Assembly (NCBI RefSeq): GCF_001625015.1
Contig: NZ_LVWJ02000014.1
Location: 3,782,001-3,846,000, forward strand
Direction: 5' to 3'
DNA length: 64,000 bases
Origin: Lewinella sp. 4G2
GTDB lineage: Bacteria; Bacteroidota; Bacteroidia; Chitinophagales; Saprospiraceae
Shown here: positions 42,531 to 50,212 of the stretch, in pieces
Position numbering within the stretch: the stretch's first letter is position 1
How the letters are laid out: each line of letters opens with the position of its first letter
The notes under the pieces: generated by a model
Database searches by the model: none
What the model was told of the DNA's origin: nothing
What the model saw: only the letters and a program-made list of their open reading frames with translations
Made by a program: the position numbers and the translations under genes

Positions 42531-45500
42531 TTAGAAGGGCCAACCGGCGGCGAAAGCAACACGTGCATCATCGCTGTCGGTAAAGTACGTCAGGCTGATG
42601 ATGGTAGCACCCAATGGGGCGAACCAGACACCCCCGCCGTACCCAACGTGCCAGGTGCCGCTGTCTTCTCCATCTAGCCACACCCGGCCATAATCCAAAC
42701 CGAGGATAAAGCCACCGACGGAACTGACCTGCTGCTTCTTGGAACCGAAAGAGAATCCAAGGAATCGGAGATCAATGTTCTGGTAGAAGACGGTATTTCC
42801 TCGGTACCGTTCAGCGCGCGCGGAGCGGTAATTGGTCCGTCCGCCAAGGACACCCAACTGGTAAAATTCAGGGTCACCGATATTGTGTTCAAAGCCAATG
42901 CGCGTAGCGACATTGATCGCCTTTTTCAGCATCCGGTAGAGTGTGAAGTTGCCGCCAAATTTGGTATTCGTCCGGTCCGTCTCCCCGAGGTTGACGGCGT
43001 ATTTGCCGTAGATGTCGTACTTGACACCGTTATCAGCCAATAGGGGTACGGCGACGTTGTTCGAACTGAAAATGGCCTGTAAACCCGAGAAGTTCTGCTC
43101 GCTGAAAACACGGTCTGGAATCAATCCTGCTTCGCGATCTCTTTCGATCAGGGCAAACTCGGGAATCTCATCACTCAGATCATAGCTTTCGTAGAAGGTA
43201 CCCACTCTGAACTGAGTCCGATCCCTTTTACCACGAAAACGGATCATTGGGTTAACGCTAATCTGCCGGCGGCGGGCCCGGTTGTACTCCAGGATATCGT
43301 CATTGTCTAAACCTTCGATCTCATCGTCATCCGGTGCGCCGCTGCTATCGTTACCCAGGCCGAAGTAGTTAGATACGTAGCCGTCGCTGAAGAAGGAGGC
43401 GTTCATAACAAAGTCATTTCGGCGCCCGAGTACATCGTTCCATTCCAGGTTACCGTTGACGGTAAAGAACTCATTGCTACTCACCTTTCCGGACAGGCCG
43501 AAGCGGGCACGGTAAGGATCTGGCTTATGGCCGTGGATCGTCCGGGTAAACCCAGCACCGATGAATACCCCATCGTCCACGTTGAACCCTAAAGAGGGCA
43601 TCGGAATGGTGTAGTTGGGGTAGTATTCGGTGAAGTTGAATTGATTCAGGTCCGGATGGTTATCGCTGCGGCGATCTTTGAAGTGGCCAATTTCGCCGGC
43701 CAGTTCGATGCCATCGCGCTCATCGTACACGCGGGCTTTTAGGTCTCCCTCCGCGACGGCCTTGTCACCGTCCGTACCGCCAATAATGCGAAGGCGGATC
43801 GGGGAACGTGCCCCGGAAACTTCGAAGTGATCGTCACCATCAAGGCCGTACAATTTCACGTCTTTGGTTTCCCCGACGTGGAAGGTGCGGCGGTAGAATT
43901 GCTCATCCGCTTCCCCCTTCTTGTTAGCATCATAGACCTCCACCAGTAGATCGCCGTTGTCCAGACCCTTTACGCGGAAGACATCGTCGTTACCAGTACC
44001 CAGGACGTTAACGCTTTCGGCGAGCACATCGTAGTACTCCGCCGCAAAGGCATCCAGTTGGCGGATGCGGCTTTTTAGTTTGTCCCCAACGGCTTCATCG
44101 TTTAAAGTGTAGTCACGGACTTCCGGTGGGAAGTATTGCATCGCTTCATCAATAGCTTCATCAGTCAGGGTCTCCTGGATAAATTTAGCTTGCGCTACCA
44201 TTTGCTCCTTCGTGAGCTGGTTGAGGAAGACGCGGTCGTTCCATTTACCGTTCATGGCACGCCATTTGGCATCCTGAAGGTCTTCTTTGAAGGGGCGGAG
44301 TTTACGGGCCTCGGGGACAAATACGCGGGCTAAGCCCAGCAGTAATCCGTCGTAATTACCGTAGACCTGGTCCCGGTCGCGGCCGACGGCCACGTAGCGC
44401 GTTCGGCCATCTTCTTCCTCGAAAGCGGCCCAGCGCCACTGGTCGCGGTGGCGGTCCCAATCACCAATGAAGAAATCGAAGAGGCGGGCACGGGCAAAGT
44501 TCTCCTGGTCTGCATAGTTTTTCCAGCTGTCCTTCAACGCCTCGCGCATGGCGGAGTTGGAGATGATGTCCTTACTTCCATTGAAAAACCGGGTGCCCGA
44601 CCAGTCTTCATCCGGCCGTTGTTCTACCCAGTACATCTCACCTCCGAAGTTGGTGTTGTAGTTGCCCAGTCCCTTTTGTTTAGGGATGTAGTAGAGCAAT
44701 GGGTCCGCACCCAACAGATCGAGTTTGCGCTGCATCGAGGGCAACGTCAACGGTGCGTAGGGGTGGATGGCCGTGAATTGGTCCTTCACCAGGTCGGCGG
44801 CAAAGGATCTTTCTAGTAAACTCGGCAACAACTGCGCCGGGTTCTTCCGGACGGAACGGAGTTGGTAGAGGTGGCCGTCCCCACCCTTCGTATGAAGACT
44901 CATCGTCGTCATACCACCACCCCGACGGTAAGGCGTCAGACCACCGAATAAGGTATCCACATTAACTACGGGTACTTCGATCGGGTCGAAGTACAATTTC
45001 CGGTAATGGCGGCCGAAGACTTTATCGGCAAATTTGCCATTGTCGGAAGCTTCCGTTCCGTAAACGGAAGACTTCACGATCCGCTCGTTGACCACCTCGA
45101 CGGGGACTTCTTCAATCTCTACGTCCTGATTCTTATTGATGTCTTCGATTACCCGGCGGTAGAACAGTTTCTCTTCCTGTCCATCTTCATCTACACTGTA
45201 AAAGCCAACGAAAACTTCACCGCTATCGTAGATATCGATGCGGGAATAGCCAACTGCTCCGAAGGCAAAGTTGGCATCGTTCCCATCGCTGGAAGGCCCG
45301 CGAACGGAGCCGCTTCCGGCGTTGATTTTGATGTATTCTTCTTCGTGAGCCATGAACATCGTGTGCTCGTGGCCGGAGACGAATATTACATTTTCTTCGT
45401 CGTCAATACCCGTTTTGATCTTGCGGATCATCGTTTGGTAAAGCAGGCTATTCACGTCGTTGGCGCCACCGGCTACCGACTGGATGCCCCGCGCAATACT

Positions 45501-46304
45501 TCCCACCACCGGTAGCGGTACGTAGGCCCCAGGGATTACATCCGCCAGGGGGAACAGGTGTTGGCGGAGACTGTAGTTGCCGCCGCGGTTGCCATTACTC
45601 TGTAGGGGGTGGTGGAGCATGACGATCTTTAGTTGGTCGCGGTAGCCCCGGATTTCGTCGGAGAGGGCCGTGGTGGCCGCGTCCCGTTCAACGTAGTCAC
45701 AGCCTTCGCTGACTTCGCTACCGTTCGCCCAGTCGGCGAGGTACCAGGCGGAGTTAAAGCCGATCAGCCCTACCTTTTCGTAAAGCTGGGCGTCGTCAGG
45801 CCCGGAGCAAGCGTTGTTGGGCATGAACTTTACCTTCTTCTCGATCTCGTCGTCAAAAAAGTCTTCCAGACGGTCCAATCTTTCGAAGTCGCTTACGCGG
45901 CCCAGTTCATTTTCACCTGGGGTGTAGTAAACCTTGCCGGGTACCTGACCAAGCATAGTGCCGATGGCACGGAGGTGGTCGGCCTCATCACCCTTTTTTT
46001 TGCGCAGTCCTTCCGGGCCGGTAATGTCACCCAACAGGAGTAAAGAGCTTTTCTTTTTGCCGGCGGGCATGGCGCGCACCATGGCGTCCAGCGTCGTCAG
46101 GCCACGCTGGTAATCGTAGCCGAGGTCACCGACCATAAAGGTGGAGTAGACCATCTGTCCTTTCGGGTCGGATTCGATCACCAGGCCATCCTGATCGTCG
46201 ACGTGCATCTTATAGTCCGCGCACTGCGAGCAGAAGATGAAAACCAGCGAAACGATGCTCAGCCGGGTAAATAGTTGTTGGTACTTCAAAATAGATATGG
46301 TCAA
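42531..46304 (-). CDS. outer-membrane metallophosphatase / kinase-like / beta-barrel protein
   Basis: 1257 residues, in order: signal peptide (VSLVFIFCSQC, possible lipobox at C28); a calcineurin-like phosphatase region, about 50-380, with YSTFMVGDLGYD, LLLLGDITGPEG, YYTPGENELGR where GNHD is usual, VMLHHPL and IFVSGHEHTMFM; a middle domain, about 430-700, with FDFFIGDWDRHRDQWRW (D618, H620, Q623) and YVAVGRDRDQVYG, which recalls the catalytic and metal loops of Fam20/CotH- or HipA-type kinases; a beta domain to about 870; and a C-terminal Omp85/BamA-like barrel that ends with Phe (FAAGWPF). Bacteroidota homologs are usually just called metallophosphoesterase. First gene of a three-gene operon. 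Confidence 0.7.
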   Translation of the reverse strand: MTISILKYQQLFTRLSIVSLVFIFCSQCADYKMHVDDQDGLVIESDPKGQMVYSTFMVGDLGYDYQRGLTTLDAMVRAMPAGKKKSSLLLLGDITGPEGLRKKKGDEADHLRAIGTMLGQVPGKVYYTPGENELGRVSDFERLDRLEDFFDDEIEKKVKFMPNNACSGPDDAQLYEKVGLIGFNSAWYLADWANGSEVSEGCDYVERDAATTALSDEIRGYRDQLKIVMLHHPLQSNGNRGGNYSLRQHLFPLADVIPGAYVPLPVVGSIARGIQSVAGGANDVNSLLYQTMIRKIKTGIDDEENVIFVSGHEHTMFMAHEEEYIKINAGSGSVRGPSSDGNDANFAFGAVGYSRIDIYDSGEVFVGFYSVDEDGQEEKLFYRRVIEDINKNQDVEIEEVPVEVVNERIVKSSVYGTEASDNGKFADKVFGRHYRKLYFDPIEVPVVNVDTLFGGLTPYRRGGGMTTMSLHTKGGDGHLYQLRSVRKNPAQLLPSLLERSFAADLVKDQFTAIHPYAPLTLPSMQRKLDLLGADPLLYYIPKQKGLGNYNTNFGGEMYWVEQRPDEDWSGTRFFNGSKDIISNSAMREALKDSWKNYADQENFARARLFDFFIGDWDRHRDQWRWAAFEEEDGRTRYVAVGRDRDQVYGNYDGLLLGLARVFVPEARKLRPFKEDLQDAKWRAMNGKWNDRVFLNQLTKEQMVAQAKFIQETLTDEAIDEAMQYFPPEVRDYTLNDEAVGDKLKSRIRQLDAFAAEYYDVLAESVNVLGTGNDDVFRVKGLDNGDLLVEVYDANKKGEADEQFYRRTFHVGETKDVKLYGLDGDDHFEVSGARSPIRLRIIGGTDGDKAVAEGDLKARVYDERDGIELAGEIGHFKDRRSDNHPDLNQFNFTEYYPNYTIPMPSLGFNVDDGVFIGAGFTRTIHGHKPDPYRARFGLSGKVSSNEFFTVNGNLEWNDVLGRRNDFVMNASFFSDGYVSNYFGLGNDSSGAPDDDEIEGLDNDDILEYNRARRRQISVNPMIRFRGKRDRTQFRVGTFYESYDLSDEIPEFALIERDREAGLIPDRVFSEQNFSGLQAIFSSNNVAVPLLADNGVKYDIYGKYAVNLGETDRTNTKFGGNFTLYRMLKKAINVATRIGFEHNIGDPEFYQLGVLGGRTNYRSARAERYRGNTVFYQNIDLRFLGFSFGSKKQQVSSVGGFILGLDYGRVWLDGEDSGTWHVGYGGGVWFAPLGATIISLTYFTDSDDARVAFAAGWPF

Positions 46305-46404
46305 TGTGCCGCTATAACCTCCTATGTTGTCGGTAGGTTCGGGTTGGCGTTACGCTTAAATAGTAAGGGTCAATCCACCACCTTGCGCCCGGTCTTTTAT
46401 TCGT

Positions 46405-46443
46405 TCCTTAGCTTGCACCTGCGGCAGCGCCACGCAGTTAGTC
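46405..46443 (-). repeat. 39-bp extended repeat, inverted relative to 33561-33599
   Basis: 37 of 39 positions match 33561-33599 in reverse complement. Includes the 17-bp core at 46415-46431 and, on the minus strand, GACTAACTGCGT before it. Confidence 0.85.
46415..46431 (+). repeat. dispersed 17-bp repeat, copy 10 (perfect)
   Basis: GCACCTGCGGCAGCGCC in the spacer between divergent genes; forms an inverted pair with the copy at 46483. Confidence 0.85.
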
Positions 46444-46482
46444 CCGTACTCAGTCGGGGCGCCACGCAATGAGTCCTTCCTG

Positions 46483-46499
46483 GGCGCTGCCGCGGGTGC
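46483..46499 (-). repeat. dispersed 17-bp repeat, copy 11 (one mismatch)
   Basis: Plus strand GGCGCTGCCGCGGGTGC, 51 bp after copy 10 and inverted to it; the spacer also has a diverged second copy of the GCGCCACGCA-type flank (46459 on). Confidence 0.85.
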
Positions 46500-46516
46500 C
46501 CAGTAAAAACCGAGTA

Positions 46517-47014
46517 ATGAAGAACGTCCTAATATGCCTGATCACGCTGACTTGTTTGTGCAGTTGTACCCCCAAAGCGAACGCCGTATTTGGTGAAGTG
46601 ACCGGTGGGTTCGGCGCAAGTTTCGACCATTTCGCCATCAACGTGGATGACGTAGACGAAAGCGTCCGCTTCTACCAGAAAGTGTTGGACCTGCAAGAGA
46701 TCGAGGACGGAACGGGTAAAGATCACATCCGCTGGCTGAGTCTGGGGAACGGCATGAGCCTCCACGTAATTGAATCGGACCGTAGCCAGGTTCGGACGCA
46801 GAAGGGCGTCCACCTCAGCGTGAGCGTGCTCGAATTTGATGCCTTCGTGAAACACCTAAGGGAGATCGGACTACAGTTTTTCAGCTGGCAGGGTGTACCC
46901 ATGCAGACCAATGACCGGCCCGACGGCGTGCGCCAGGTGTACTTCAAAGACCTCGACGGTTACTGGGTGGAAGTCAACGACGGCCGGGTGATTTGGAGCG
47001 GAACTACTCGGTGA
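46517..47014 (+). CDS. VOC-family (glyoxalase-like) lipoprotein
   Basis: 165 residues from the ATG at 46517, 17 bp after a repeat copy. Lipoprotein signal MKNVLICLITLTCLCSC. A single VOC domain: FDHFAINVDDVDESVRFYQK, HIRWLSLGNGMSLHVIES, VHLSVSVLEFDAFVKHLREI, VYFKDLDGYWVEVND. Metal ligands are plausible (His in the first strand, His in SLHVIE, Glu in VEVND). VOC proteins include glyoxalases and dioxygenases; the substrate is unknown and an envelope location is unusual for glyoxalase I. Its 3' end overlaps the convergent propeller gene by 11 bp. Confidence 0.8.
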   Translation: MKNVLICLITLTCLCSCTPKANAVFGEVTGGFGASFDHFAINVDDVDESVRFYQKVLDLQEIEDGTGKDHIRWLSLGNGMSLHVIESDRSQVRTQKGVHLSVSVLEFDAFVKHLREIGLQFFSWQGVPMQTNDRPDGVRQVYFKDLDGYWVEVNDGRVIWSGTTR

Positions 47015-48194
47015 ACTCGAGGCATACCGGCGTGGGGATCTCGTAGGCCTGCTCGGTTTTAATAAGCTTCCCATCGTTCGGGTCGATCCGGAAAGTCGCC
47101 ACGTTGGAAGTGTTTTGGTTGGCCGCGTAGAGGTACTTCCCATTGGGTGAGATGGCAAAGTTGCGCGGGTACTCCCCCTCCGTAGATTGATGGTCCGCCG
47201 CCGTGAGAAGTCCCGTTTCCGGGTTCACGGAGAAGATCGCGATGCTATTGTGGCCCCGGTTGGAACCGTAGAGAAATTGGCCGCTTGGGTGCAAGTGGAT
47301 GTCGGCGCAGTAGCTCGCTTCCCGGTAACCCTTTGGCAACGTAGAGATGGTTTGCTCCAGCGAAAGAACGTCCCCTCCCTGCCGGTTCAGGACCGTCACC
47401 GTGTTGGATAACTCATTGATCACGTAAAGAAATTCTCCGTTGTCGGACCATTTCGCGTGGCGGGGTCCGCTCCCTTCCGGTAGAGCGATGCTGCCCTGGC
47501 GGGTAGGCGTCAATTTGCCCGTGGACTCATCCATACTGAAGAGCCAAACACGGTCCAATCCCTTATCGCAGATGGCGACGATACGATTGTCGGGAGAAAA
47601 GTTCGCGGAGTGGAGCCAGGAATCCTTCCCTTGCTTGGCGGTTGTGGGCACTTCGAACTTATCCACGGCAGTAAGGCGGCCGTCCCGCTCAATTTTGTAC
47701 ACCATAGCCACGCCGCCTACGTAATTGCTGACGACGACAAAATTTTCGTTCTGATCCAGTTCTACGTGGCAGGGCGCCAGGCCGTCGGTAGGCAACTTAT
47801 TGATCTGGTACAGCCCCCCACCCTTCACGATCCGGTAGGCGTGGACGAAGCCGGTAGGCTCCCCTTTTTGAGCAAGCTCACTGACGGCGAAGAGTAGATC
47901 GTTTTTCTTGCGGACCGTCACGAAACTGGGATTGATGACCTCCGCTACGAGTGTTTCATCCGACAAAGCACCCGTCTCTAAATTGGCCGTGAGGCGGTAA
48001 ATGCCTTCAGCCTTGCCGTCCACGTGGCCCTCCGTACGCGTATAGGTGCCGACGAACACGGTACGTTTCTGCTCGCCAGTGCGTAGCGCTTTGGGTGGTG
48101 GTGAACAACGCCCCGCCATGAAAAGTAAACAAAGAACGGGGGCAAAGAGCAGAGGTTGGAAGCCGGCCAGGGACTTACGGAGCGCTTGTTTCAT
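47004..48194 (-). CDS. lactonase-family beta-propeller lipoprotein
   Basis: 396 residues. N-terminal signal with possible lipobox (LLFMAGRCSPPP), then the seven-bladed 6-phosphogluconolactonase-like propeller: VFVGTYTRTEGHVDGKAEGI, LAPCHVELDQNENFVVVSNY, WLHSANFSPDNRIVAICDKG, GPRHAKWSDNGEFLYVINEL and EYPRNFAISPNGKYLYAANQ. Soluble family members hydrolyse 6-phosphogluconolactone, but an exported form probably acts on another lactone or sugar. Monocistronic; its 3' end overlaps the VOC gene. Confidence 0.85.
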   Translation of the reverse strand: MKQALRKSLAGFQPLLFAPVLCLLFMAGRCSPPPKALRTGEQKRTVFVGTYTRTEGHVDGKAEGIYRLTANLETGALSDETLVAEVINPSFVTVRKKNDLLFAVSELAQKGEPTGFVHAYRIVKGGGLYQINKLPTDGLAPCHVELDQNENFVVVSNYVGGVAMVYKIERDGRLTAVDKFEVPTTAKQGKDSWLHSANFSPDNRIVAICDKGLDRVWLFSMDESTGKLTPTRQGSIALPEGSGPRHAKWSDNGEFLYVINELSNTVTVLNRQGGDVLSLEQTISTLPKGYREASYCADIHLHPSGQFLYGSNRGHNSIAIFSVNPETGLLTAADHQSTEGEYPRNFAISPNGKYLYAANQNTSNVATFRIDPNDGKLIKTEQAYEIPTPVCLEFTE

Positions 48195-48302
48195 ACCGGC
48201 AAAGTAAGCAACGCTGACTTAAACCCCGCGCGTTAACATTCCCCCGCTAATCATTCATTTCCGCCTCGATTACGCCTTACCTTGGCGCAAAACCATTGCC
48301 CT

Positions 48303-48617
48303 TTGCTCATCTATAACGTCACCTACGTCATCGAACGCGATATCCACGGCCCCTTTCTGAAGTTTGCGGAGCGTGACTTTTTACCCGTCCTCATGGAAAC
48401 CGGCGCCGTCGATGGCTACGACTTTACCCGCCTGCGGGGGGTAGACGAGACGGATGGCTACACCTATTGTTTGTTGTTGCGCTTTGCTTCCCGCCCGGCA
48501 TTTGACGTGTACACCGAAAAGCACCAGCTGCAAATGCAGAAAATGATTGACGGGCTTTTCAAGGGCAAGTACGTAAGTTTCCCGAGCGTGCTGAACGTTG
48601 TTCTGACAACTTCCTGA
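48303..48617 (+). CDS. DUF4286 family protein
   Basis: About 104 residues. The family starts (M)IIYNVT; here LLIYNVTYVIERDIHGPFLK, which makes the TTG at 48303 the likely start; another TTG at 48282 is possible. A TACCTTGG box ends 17 nt earlier. Further landmarks are DGYTYCLLLRFASRPAFDVY and FPSVLNVVLTTS. The ferredoxin-like small fold has no known function. It heads a run of rightward genes leading into lpxD, with 49 bp to the next gene. Confidence 0.75.
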   Translation: MLIYNVTYVIERDIHGPFLKFAERDFLPVLMETGAVDGYDFTRLRGVDETDGYTYCLLLRFASRPAFDVYTEKHQLQMQKMIDGLFKGKYVSFPSVLNVVLTTS

Positions 48618-48666
48618 TCTTGAACCACCCTTCCGCTCGTTATCTTCGCCGCCAAACCTCAGCTTC

Positions 48667-48948
48667 ATGCGCATCATCGGCCGCCTGCCGCACCCGGATA
48701 TGCAAATTACCGTCTTCAGCAATGACGGACGCTTTCCCGTTCAGTTTGAATGGTTGGGCCAAACGCAACAATACCGCTTCCGCCACGGCCCCCAACTCCG
48801 CAACCTCGGAGATATTTCCGCGATCGTTGATGATGAATTCAAGGCTTCCGTGATGGAAACCTTCCTGACCATGCAACGCATTCAGGCCCGCGTAGTGACC
48901 GATCACCTTTCGGAGCCGGAGGAGGACGAGTTTCCAGAAATTATTTGA
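48667..48948 (+). CDS. small uncharacterised protein preceding lpxD
   Basis: 93 residues: MRIIGRLPHPDMQITVFSND then FPVQFEWLGQTQQYRFRHGP, an acidic C-terminus (EPEEDEFPEII). No signal peptide or membrane helix; likely a small cytoplasmic alpha/beta protein. I do not recognise the family by function, but similar short ORFs occur in Bacteroidota. Codon use looks normal for the window. It ends 20 bp before lpxD, so it is in the lpx operon. Confidence 0.7.
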   Translation: MRIIGRLPHPDMQITVFSNDGRFPVQFEWLGQTQQYRFRHGPQLRNLGDISAIVDDEFKASVMETFLTMQRIQARVVTDHLSEPEEDEFPEII

Positions 48949-48968
48949 GCTGACCCAAACCCCTAATC

Positions 48969-50000
48969 ATGCAAGTTACCGCCGCCCAAATTGCCCAACT
49001 CGTGGGGGCCACCGTTGAAGGCGACCCCGACGTCACCATCACCGGGCCGGCCAAGATCGAAGAAGCCGCCACCGGTACGATCACCTTTTTCGGTAACCCT
49101 GCCTACGAACGATTTTTGTACACGACGGAGGCTTCGGCCGTACTGGTGCCCACCGATTTTCAACCAAGGGAGCCCCTCCGCCCCACCCTTCTGCGCGTGG
49201 ACGATGTGTACATGACCATCAGTAAGCTCCTGGAGCACTACCAGCAACAGGCGGGAGCGACGGCGAAGACCATCTCCGCCCACGCCATCGTCGAGGATTC
49301 CGCAACGATCGGTGAGAACGTACGCGTGGGTAAACTATCCGTAGTGAGTGAGGGGGCCAGCGTCGGTGCGGGGTCGGTCATTCACGACCAGGTCTTTATC
49401 GGGCCACGGGTGACCGTGGGTACCAACTGCGTGCTCCACCCCGGCGTCCGTATTCTGGCGGACTGCCTGATTGGCAACAACTGCACCCTGCACGCCAATG
49501 CGGTGGTTGGGGGTGATGGCTTTGGCTTCGTACCCGACCCTGAGACGGGTGCCTACAAAAAGATTCCTCAGGTTGGTAATGTTATCCTGGAGGACGACGT
49601 AGAGATCGGGGCGAATACGACCATCGACCGAGCTTCCATGGGTTCCACAATTCTGCGCCGCGGCGTCAAATTGGACAATCTCATCCAGGTAGCCCACAAC
49701 GTAGAGATCAAGGAAAATACGGTCATCGCGGCGCTAACTGGTATCGCGGGGTCCGCCAAAGTGGGCGCAAATTGTCGCATCGGTGGCCAGGTTGGTATCT
49801 CCGGGCACATCACCGTTGCGGATGGCACCCAGGTGCAGGCGCAGACGGGCATCACGAACTCCGTCAAAGAAGAAGGTCAGGCACTGGCCGGCACGCCCTT
49901 CATGCCCTGGCGCGACTTCACGAAGAGCGCCGCCGCCTTCAAAATGCTCCCGGGCTTCATCAAGGACGTCCGCAAGCGACTCCGGAATCTGGAAAAATAG
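48969..50000 (+). CDS. lpxD: UDP-3-O-acylglucosamine N-acyltransferase
   Basis: 343 residues. N-terminal uridine-binding domain (QLVGATVEGDPDVTITGPAK, GTITFFGNPAYERFLY), then a left-handed beta helix of hexapeptide repeats (about 100-320), for example ATIGENVRVGKLSVVSEGAS and KLDNLIQVAHNVEIKEN with the catalytic His, and a C-terminal helix. It adds the N-linked acyl chain to UDP-3-O-acylglucosamine, the third step of lipid A synthesis. Upstream small genes are co-directional; lpxC-fabZ follows after 212 bp with its own promoter. Confidence 0.96.
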   Translation: MQVTAAQIAQLVGATVEGDPDVTITGPAKIEEAATGTITFFGNPAYERFLYTTEASAVLVPTDFQPREPLRPTLLRVDDVYMTISKLLEHYQQQAGATAKTISAHAIVEDSATIGENVRVGKLSVVSEGASVGAGSVIHDQVFIGPRVTVGTNCVLHPGVRILADCLIGNNCTLHANAVVGGDGFGFVPDPETGAYKKIPQVGNVILEDDVEIGANTTIDRASMGSTILRRGVKLDNLIQVAHNVEIKENTVIAALTGIAGSAKVGANCRIGGQVGISGHITVADGTQVQAQTGITNSVKEEGQALAGTPFMPWRDFTKSAAAFKMLPGFIKDVRKRLRNLEK

Positions 50001-50044
50001 GTCTTCAAAAGTCCTAATCACAGGTTCATTCGATCCATCGCTTG

Positions 50045-50061
50045 GGCGCTGACGCAGGTAC
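50045..50061 (-). repeat. dispersed 17-bp repeat, copy 12 (two mismatches)
   Basis: Plus strand GGCGCTGACGCAGGTAC in the lpxD/lpxC spacer; keeps the GCTGACGCAGG variant also found in the sialate esterase copy. Confidence 0.6.
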
Positions 50062-50133
50062 TGCGCAAGGTGTAAGCTGACGCCGAGCGTTGGCTGCGGA
50101 CGCTGCGGGATACCCAGGGCCGCTCGAAAAACA

Positions 50134-50141
50134 TATCTTTG
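50134..50141 (+). promoter_or_regulatory. -7 box (TATCTTTG) of lpxC-fabZ
   Basis: Perfect TAnnTTTG, 71 nt before the ATG at 50213, so the lpxC-fabZ unit may be transcribed independently of lpxD. Confidence 0.5.
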
Positions 50142-50212
50142 CCGCCATATTCTGAGATTTATTGGATTCCCCCACACCCACATCACCCAGTACCACCGAT
50201 ACGACCTAAACT

